DNA of 64,000 nt from an uncultured SAR116 cluster alpha proteobacterium (GTDB taxonomy: Bacteria > Pseudomonadota > Alphaproteobacteria > Puniceispirillales > Marisalimonadaceae). The stretch is from NCBI GenBank assembly GCA_902537945.1, contig CACBDG010000005.1, positions 1-64,000 on the forward strand. The letters run 5' to 3'. Below are positions 58,570 to 64,000 of this stretch, piece after piece (within the stretch, counting starts at the first letter, position 1; every line of letters starts with the position of its first letter). Below the pieces are notes generated by a model. It worked only from the letters and a program-made list of their open reading frames with translations. It was not told where the DNA came from and made no database searches. A program made the position numbers and the translations under genes.

Positions 58570-59715
58570 TTAAGCAACTTCTCGACCACTTGCCCATACT
58601 TTTCTAATGATTGGTAAATCCTTTTTAATACTTAATCGTACCAAATCTGCTTTTAAACCTTCTTTTATCATTCCTCTATCATTTAAGCCTGTAACTTTAC
58701 AGGGGTTAGCAGTTACTGCAGCGATACTTTTGGGTAAATTATTAGATTTTATGCCCCACATTATCGCTGCCATCATCAATGATGAAGGCACGTAATCAGA
58801 ACTTAAAATGTCTAGAAGATCTTTATCAATAAGTGATTGAGCTGAAACATTACCTGAATGAGATCCTCCTCTTACTAAATTTGGTGCTCCCATTATTATT
58901 TTTATGTTACTGCTTTTACACTTTGTTGCTGCTTCAAGAGTGGTTGGAAACTCAGCTAAATTTATACCTTGTGAACAACTCTCTTCCACATCAGAAATTG
59001 TAGTATCATCATGACTAGCCAATACTGCATTTAATCTTTTACTAAATTTTATTGTTTCATTTTTATGTTTTTTACCAAACATTTTTTGAAGATCTTTTAA
59101 GTATGAAAAGTGTTGTTGAATTTGTGATTCCGAAAGACCAAATTTTCCCGATAAATAAACTTTGAACTGTGAAACATCACGAAACTGTCTTTGGCCTGGT
59201 GTGTGATCCATAAGACTAACTATTTTTACCTTATCCTGATTGTTGAATTCTTCTAACTCCTGAATTAAATTTTCTGAACATATTTCAGCTCTTAGATGAA
59301 TAAAATGATCAATCTTAAAAGATTTGTCTTTTGATAAGTTATTGATAGAGGTGGCTGTTTCTCTCGCATATTTGTCATATCTATGTACACCATCTCTGTT
59401 AATAGATCCTACTCTTAAAGCATCGAAAACAGTTGTAATACCTGCAGATGCTAATTCTCCATCATGAGCTGTAAGAGCATTATTTATAGGCCAATTTACA
59501 CCAGGTCTTGGTTTTAGATGCCTTTCTAAATTATCTGTGTGAAGTTCAACTAAACCTGGAATTAAGTAATCTTCACTGCAATCTATAGATCTAGGTAAAG
59601 AGCTTTTTCCTTTATTGACCCTTTTAATAAACCCATCTTTTAATTGAATACTCCCCAAAAAGACTTCGTCTTCAGTTACAATATTAACATTATTTAAAAT
59701 GACATCAGACATCAT
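58570..59715 (-). CDS. phnM: PhnM, alpha-D-ribose 1-methylphosphonate 5-triphosphate diphosphatase
   Basis: YLIPGLVELHTDNLERHLKPRPGVNWP...VLASHDDTT...APNLVRGGSHSGNVSA. Confidence 0.95.
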   Translation of the reverse strand: MMSDVILNNVNIVTEDEVFLGSIQLKDGFIKRVNKGKSSLPRSIDCSEDYLIPGLVELHTDNLERHLKPRPGVNWPINNALTAHDGELASAGITTVFDALRVGSINRDGVHRYDKYARETATSINNLSKDKSFKIDHFIHLRAEICSENLIQELEEFNNQDKVKIVSLMDHTPGQRQFRDVSQFKVYLSGKFGLSESQIQQHFSYLKDLQKMFGKKHKNETIKFSKRLNAVLASHDDTTISDVEESCSQGINLAEFPTTLEAATKCKSSNIKIIMGAPNLVRGGSHSGNVSAQSLIDKDLLDILSSDYVPSSLMMAAIMWGIKSNNLPKSIAAVTANPCKVTGLNDRGMIKEGLKADLVRLSIKKDLPIIRKVWASGREVA

Positions 59716-59816
59716 GAAATCCTTAAATATCCATACATATGACTCTAATATTACAGTTTTTTTAAAAGTTAAAATATATTAATTAAATTGAAACAAAACT
59801 ATAATATGTAAATCTC

Positions 59817-60524
59817 ATGGAAGAATATTATAAAAGATATGCAATATATTATGCACCTTTTGAAAATTCAGAGCTAGATGTGTTTGGTAAATGTTGGTTA
59901 GGATGGGATCCTTATAAAGGTTTAGAAACTACTAAGTCAGATCTTTCAAGTTCACCCAATTTACAGAAATTTTCTAGATTTGTACTTGCACCAAAACAAT
60001 ATGGATTTCATGGCACAATAAAAGCTCCATTTAGATTAAAGGATGGGTATACCTATAATGATCTTGAAAATAAAGTTTGTGAAATATCAAAACAAATACA
60101 TAGTTTTCATTTAGACGAACTAATTATTAAAAAATTAGGTAATTTCATTGCATTAATTCCTACTAATAATCTCAAAGTAAATGAAGTATCTAATAAATTT
60201 GTAGAAGGATTAGATTATTTAAGAGATGAGCTTTCTGAAGATGAATTAAAAAAAAGAAATCCTGAAAAATTAACCCCAAATCAAAAAAAAATGCTCTATA
60301 AGTGGGGTTATCCTTATGTATTTAATGAATTCAAATTTCACTTAACTCTTACCAGTAAATTAAATATTGAAGAAATTGATGGCGTGTTTAAATCTCTTCA
60401 AAACATTTTAAAACAAGTTAATTTAAGTAAGATAAACTTTAATAATATTTGTATTTTTGGACAAAAGAGTGATGAAAAATTTTATTTTATTAAAAGATTT
60501 AAATTTAATAATTCAAAGCATTAA
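59817..60524 (+). CDS. DUF1045 phosphonate-associated protein (2H phosphoesterase-like)
   Basis: YAIYYAPFENSELDVFGKCWLGWDP...FHGTIKAPF...FHLTLTSKL (two HxT motifs). Confidence 0.85.
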   Translation: MEEYYKRYAIYYAPFENSELDVFGKCWLGWDPYKGLETTKSDLSSSPNLQKFSRFVLAPKQYGFHGTIKAPFRLKDGYTYNDLENKVCEISKQIHSFHLDELIIKKLGNFIALIPTNNLKVNEVSNKFVEGLDYLRDELSEDELKKRNPEKLTPNQKKMLYKWGYPYVFNEFKFHLTLTSKLNIEEIDGVFKSLQNILKQVNLSKINFNNICIFGQKSDEKFYFIKRFKFNNSKH

Positions 60525-61041
60525 TTAAGTTATTTACGCCAGTTTCTAAATCAATGTCATTTTTAACATAGATTGTATCCGAAGGTAATTTTCCAACTTT
60601 TCTATTAAGTCTTTTTTTAATATCATCCTTACTTTCTCTATTTCTTGATATAAGACGGCTTTCAGTAGCTTTTTTGGAAGCAATAATGCAAATAATCTTT
60701 GCATCAGGATAACTTTCCCTAATTTGCTTCAAAGCGTGTCTTGATCCATTAAAAATTACATTAACACCTTTTTTCAATTCATTTTCAATATCTTTTGGAA
60801 TACCATATGATAAGGAATGTGCTTGCCAGCTTATTGCAAAAAAACCGTCTTTAACCTTATTTTGAAAATCAGTATTTGATATAGCGATATGGTCTTCATT
60901 ATTTTTATCAAGGGTTCTGGTAATATACCTTTTTACAAAGTAAAAATTTTCTAGCTTAGCTTTTATTTCATTTAATAAAGTATCTTTACCTACCCCAGAA
61001 GCTCCTACAATCACAAATAAATTGCCATTAGTTTTTTTCAT
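60505..61041 (-). CDS. phnN: PhnN, ribose 1,5-bisphosphokinase
   Basis: LFVIVGASGVGKDTLLNEIKAKL...KRYITRTLD...ISWQAHSLSYGIP. Confidence 0.93.
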   Translation of the reverse strand: MKKTNGNLFVIVGASGVGKDTLLNEIKAKLENFYFVKRYITRTLDKNNEDHIAISNTDFQNKVKDGFFAISWQAHSLSYGIPKDIENELKKGVNVIFNGSRHALKQIRESYPDAKIICIIASKKATESRLISRNRESKDDIKKRLNRKVGKLPSDTIYVKNDIDLETGVNNLINALNY

Positions 61042-61045
61042 TAAT

Positions 61046-61711
61046 TCATAAATTTTCTAAATTGACTTCTCTTGTAGCAACTTTGTTTCTAGCTGTTTCA
61101 TCATGAAATATTCCTATTATAGCTGAACCATTTAGCTTAGCTTTTTCTATTAAATCTAATACAACATTTTTATTATTTTGGTCCAGACTTGCGGTTGGTT
61201 CATCTAAAAGTAAATACGGATAATTATGAATAAAACCCCTAGCAATATTTACTCTTTGTTGTTCACCTCCTGAGAAAGTTAAGGGAGATAAGTTCCACAA
61301 ATTTTTTGGGATATTAAGTCTTTCTAATATTTCTTGGGCTTTTTTTAATGCAATTTTTTTTTCACATCCAATCTCAAGCAATGGTTCTATTACAACATCT
61401 ATTGTTGGCACTCTAGGTACAACTCTCAAAAATTGACTAACATATCCCAATTTATTCTTTCTTAGTTTTAAAATATCTCTAGGTGATGATTTTCTAATAT
61501 TAATATCTGAAATAAGAACATCACCTTTACTTATCACATAACTTCCATAGATTAATTTTAATAAAGTAGATTTACCTGTGCCAGAGTTACCAGTAAGTGC
61601 AACAACCTCACCTTTATTAACTCTGAAGTTTATATTTTTAAATACATTTATGTTTGTATCGTTTTGATTATAAAGTTGGAATGATTTGTTTAAATTTTTA
61701 ATTTGTATCAT
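61046..61711 (-). CDS. phnL: PhnL ABC-type ATPase of C-P lyase
   Basis: LTGNSGTGKSTLLKLIYGSY...SPLTFSGGEQQRVNIARGFI; position after phnK. Confidence 0.92.
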   Translation of the reverse strand: MIQIKNLNKSFQLYNQNDTNINVFKNINFRVNKGEVVALTGNSGTGKSTLLKLIYGSYVISKGDVLISDINIRKSSPRDILKLRKNKLGYVSQFLRVVPRVPTIDVVIEPLLEIGCEKKIALKKAQEILERLNIPKNLWNLSPLTFSGGEQQRVNIARGFIHNYPYLLLDEPTASLDQNNKNVVLDLIEKAKLNGSAIIGIFHDETARNKVATREVNLENL

Positions 61712-61712
61712 T

Positions 61713-62489
61713 TTACACCTGTAATACTGAACTAACTAATAATTGCGAATATTTATGCTGTGGATCATCTAAAACCTGATCACACAAACCAGCTTCTATT
61801 ACATTTCCATTTTGCATTACAATTATACGATCAGCTAAAAGTCTAACTACTGCAAGATCGTGTGTAACTATTACTGCAGCAATGCCAAGTTCTCTTACAA
61901 GGTTTCTTAATAAATCCAAGATTTTAGCTTGTACAGATACATCCAAACCTCCAGTAGGTTCATCCATAAAAATCAATCTTGGTCTAGTTACAAGATTTCT
62001 TGCAATTTGAAGTCTTTGTTGCATTCCTCCAGAAAAAGTACTTGGCTTATCATCAATTCTGCTAACATCAATTTCAACTTTTTCTAGCCAATTTGCAGCA
62101 ATTTCTCTAATTTCACCATAATTTCTATGACCAATTGCCATTAATCTTTCACCAATATTTCCACCTGCGCTTATATTCATTCTGAGACCATCACGAGGAT
62201 TTTGATGCACAAATGCTAGATCAGATCTTTGAATTAAACGAAGTTTTGGTTCCGAAATTTTTGTAAAATTGAGGATTGTTTTTGATTTGTCGTTTAAGAA
62301 AATATCTCCTTCATCAACTTCTAAATTTCCATAAATACAGTTTAATAATGTAGACTTCCCAGAACCTGACTCGCCAACAATTCCAAGGACCTCTCCAGGA
62401 TTAATATCTAAAGATACATTTTTGCAACCTATATTTTGGCCATAGTATTTAGAAATATTAGAGGCTTGAAATAAGAAATTTTGCTTCAT
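61713..62489 (-). CDS. phnK: PhnK ABC-type ATPase of C-P lyase
   Basis: YYGQNIGCKNVSLDINPGEVLGIVGESGSGKSTLL...FVHQNPRDGLRMNISAGGNIGERLMAIG; MKQNF start at 62489 rather than the longer ORF. Confidence 0.94.
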   Translation of the reverse strand: MKQNFLFQASNISKYYGQNIGCKNVSLDINPGEVLGIVGESGSGKSTLLNCIYGNLEVDEGDIFLNDKSKTILNFTKISEPKLRLIQRSDLAFVHQNPRDGLRMNISAGGNIGERLMAIGHRNYGEIREIAANWLEKVEIDVSRIDDKPSTFSGGMQQRLQIARNLVTRPRLIFMDEPTGGLDVSVQAKILDLLRNLVRELGIAAVIVTHDLAVVRLLADRIIVMQNGNVIEAGLCDQVLDDPQHKYSQLLVSSVLQV

Positions 62490-62491
62490 AA

Positions 62492-63370
62492 TTAATCTTC
62501 TTTTTTTGAATTTAATTTGGTTTGTTCTTTGCAATAGTCTGTGTCTGAACATATGTATGATCGTTTACCATCATCTGAAACAATAATTTCATCTAAATAA
62601 CTATCACTGGATCCACATATTGAACATTTGAAATTAGCTTTCATAGCTTCAAAAGGATAGTCTTCAAAATCAAGACTTTTAACATTTGTATAAGGTGGAA
62701 TAGCATAAATTCGTTGTTCTCTTCCAGCGCCAAAAAGTTGAATAGCTGGACTATTATTCATTTTGGGATTATCAAATTTTGGAATAGGAGAAGGGTCAGT
62801 AACATAATTTCCATTTGTTTTTACTGGATATGCATATGCTGTCTCAATATGACCATGTTTTGCAATATCTTCATAAAGTTTTACATACATTAATCCATAT
62901 TCAGAAAGAGCATGCATTTTTCTAGTTTCTGTCTCTCTTGGTTCTAAGAATCTAAGAGGTTCTGGAATTGGTACTTGATATACTAATATTTGTTTTTCTT
63001 TTAATTTTGTTTCAGGAATTCTGTGTCTAGTTTGTATAAGAGATGCATCTGAAGTTTTTTCAGTTACAGCTACATTTGCAGTTTTTTGAAAAAATTTTCT
63101 TATTGATACTGCATTTGTAGTATCGTCGGCGCCTTGATCTATTACCTTTAAAATATCTTTGGGTATTAAACAAGCAGATGTTACCTGAATTCCACCAGTA
63201 CCCCAACCATATGGCATTGGCATTTCTCTTGAGGAAAAAGGTACTTGATAGCCAGGTATACATAATGCTTTCAGAAGAGCTCGTCTTATCATTCTTTTTG
63301 TATTTTCATCTAAATAAGCAAAATTATAAATTTGAATATCTAAATTTTCATTTTTACTCATTTCATTCAT
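62492..63370 (-). CDS. phnJ: PhnJ, radical SAM C-P lyase catalytic subunit
   Basis: FAYLDENTKRMIRRALLKALCIPGYQVPFSSREMPMPYGWGTGG...CSICGSSDSYLDEIIVSDDGKRSYICSDTDYC (CX2CX21C, then C). Confidence 0.97.
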   Translation of the reverse strand: MNEMSKNENLDIQIYNFAYLDENTKRMIRRALLKALCIPGYQVPFSSREMPMPYGWGTGGIQVTSACLIPKDILKVIDQGADDTTNAVSIRKFFQKTANVAVTEKTSDASLIQTRHRIPETKLKEKQILVYQVPIPEPLRFLEPRETETRKMHALSEYGLMYVKLYEDIAKHGHIETAYAYPVKTNGNYVTDPSPIPKFDNPKMNNSPAIQLFGAGREQRIYAIPPYTNVKSLDFEDYPFEAMKANFKCSICGSSDSYLDEIIVSDDGKRSYICSDTDYCKEQTKLNSKKED

Positions 63371-63374
63371 TTTA

Positions 63375-64000
63375 TTACCTTTTCATATTAACTTTGGCGT
63401 CAGCTCTAATTTTTCTAATGAGCTCTAGTTCAGATTGAAAATCAACATAATGTGGTAGTTTTATGTGCTCTAAAAAACCAGTCGCTTGAATGTTGTCGCA
63501 ATGTGAAATAACAAATTCTTCGTCTTGTGCTGGTGCGCCAGAATAATCTTCACCTAATTCTTTCCATCTTAAAGCTCTATCGATCAAAGCCATTGCTAAA
63601 GCTTTTCTTTCAGTCTGTCCGAATACTAAACCATAACCTCTTGTAAATTGTGGAGGTTCAATTTTGGATCCTTGAAATTGATTTACCGTTTCACATTCAG
63701 TTAAAATGATCTCAGCAACATTAATTTCAAAACCTAATTCTGGAATATAAAGCTCAATGTCAACTATGCCAATTCTTAGTTCCCCTACAAATGCATGATT
63801 TCTTGCATATCCTCTTTGAGTAGAATATGCGAGACCAAGTAAAAAACCCTCATCTCCTCTTGATAATGCTTGTAACCTTGCCGAACGAGATGTTGGATAG
63901 CTAATAGGTTCTCGAGTTATATCGATAGGATCAAGATTGTTATCTTTTTCGTTTTGCATTAAATCTTCTTGATTTAAAAAACTTAAAACGTGAGGCATTT
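63375..64000 (-). CDS. phnI: PhnI C-P lyase core subunit, 5' truncated at window edge
   Basis: TREPISYPTSRSARLQALSRGDEGFLLGLAYSTQRGYARNHAFVGELRIG; frame remains open to the window end. Confidence 0.94.
   Translation of the reverse strand, partial: MPHVLSFLNQEDLMQNEKDNNLDPIDITREPISYPTSRSARLQALSRGDEGFLLGLAYSTQRGYARNHAFVGELRIGIVDIELYIPELGFEINVAEIILTECETVNQFQGSKIEPPQFTRGYGLVFGQTERKALAMALIDRALRWKELGEDYSGAPAQDEEFVISHCDNIQATGFLEHIKLPHYVDFQSELELIRKIRADAKVNMKR

Noticed and set aside
63178-63438. Plus-strand ORF across the phnI/phnJ junction
   Set aside because: Antisense to phnJ and phnI, with no recognisable domain.
1-64000. tRNA, rRNA, CRISPR arrays, IS elements, prophage genes
   Set aside because: None recognised by eye; intergenic gaps are short (mostly under 300 bp) and contain no tRNA-like cloverleaf or regular repeats. 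A tRNAscan/Infernal run would be decisive.

Overview
An AT-rich, gene-dense window that reads like the chromosome of a marine alphaproteobacterium (inferred from gene content and composition; taxonomy not tested). It holds about 70 protein-coding genes. I saw no rRNA, tRNA, CRISPR array, transposase or prophage module. Main blocks, in order: the 3' part of a selenium-binding protein/methanethiol oxidase gene overlapping a [2Fe-2S] ferredoxin; a DUF2256-DUF2805-photolyase/cryptochrome-like cassette; an AzlCD exporter; a MazG-like protein followed by an HTH protein that looks like a catalytically degenerate MT-A70 methyltransferase; an AtuA (DUF1446)-DUF4387 pair; a cupredoxin, a MOSC protein, a solitary ModA and SCO1; bactofilin; pobA-pcaHG; a Baeyer-Villiger-type monooxygenase; glutathione-dependent formaldehyde oxidation (frmA/fghA-like); a roughly 9 kb operon of MaoC/CaiB/CitE/MmgE-PrpD enzymes with a TRAP transporter (C4/C5 dicarboxylyl-CoA chemistry); a second AzlCD; ppk1-ppx; and a C-P lyase cluster (phnI* J K L N, DUF1045, phnM) in which phnM runs directly into an ACR3 arsenite efflux gene and a methyltransferase. 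The best leads for undescribed biology are the DUF2256/DUF2805/photolyase cassette with its unusual FAD pocket, the apparent MT-A70 pseudoenzyme, the mesaconyl/itaconyl-CoA-like operon, and the phosphonate-arsenic linkage with DUF1045 as a possible PhnP substitute. All assignments come from reading translations by eye; no searches were run.
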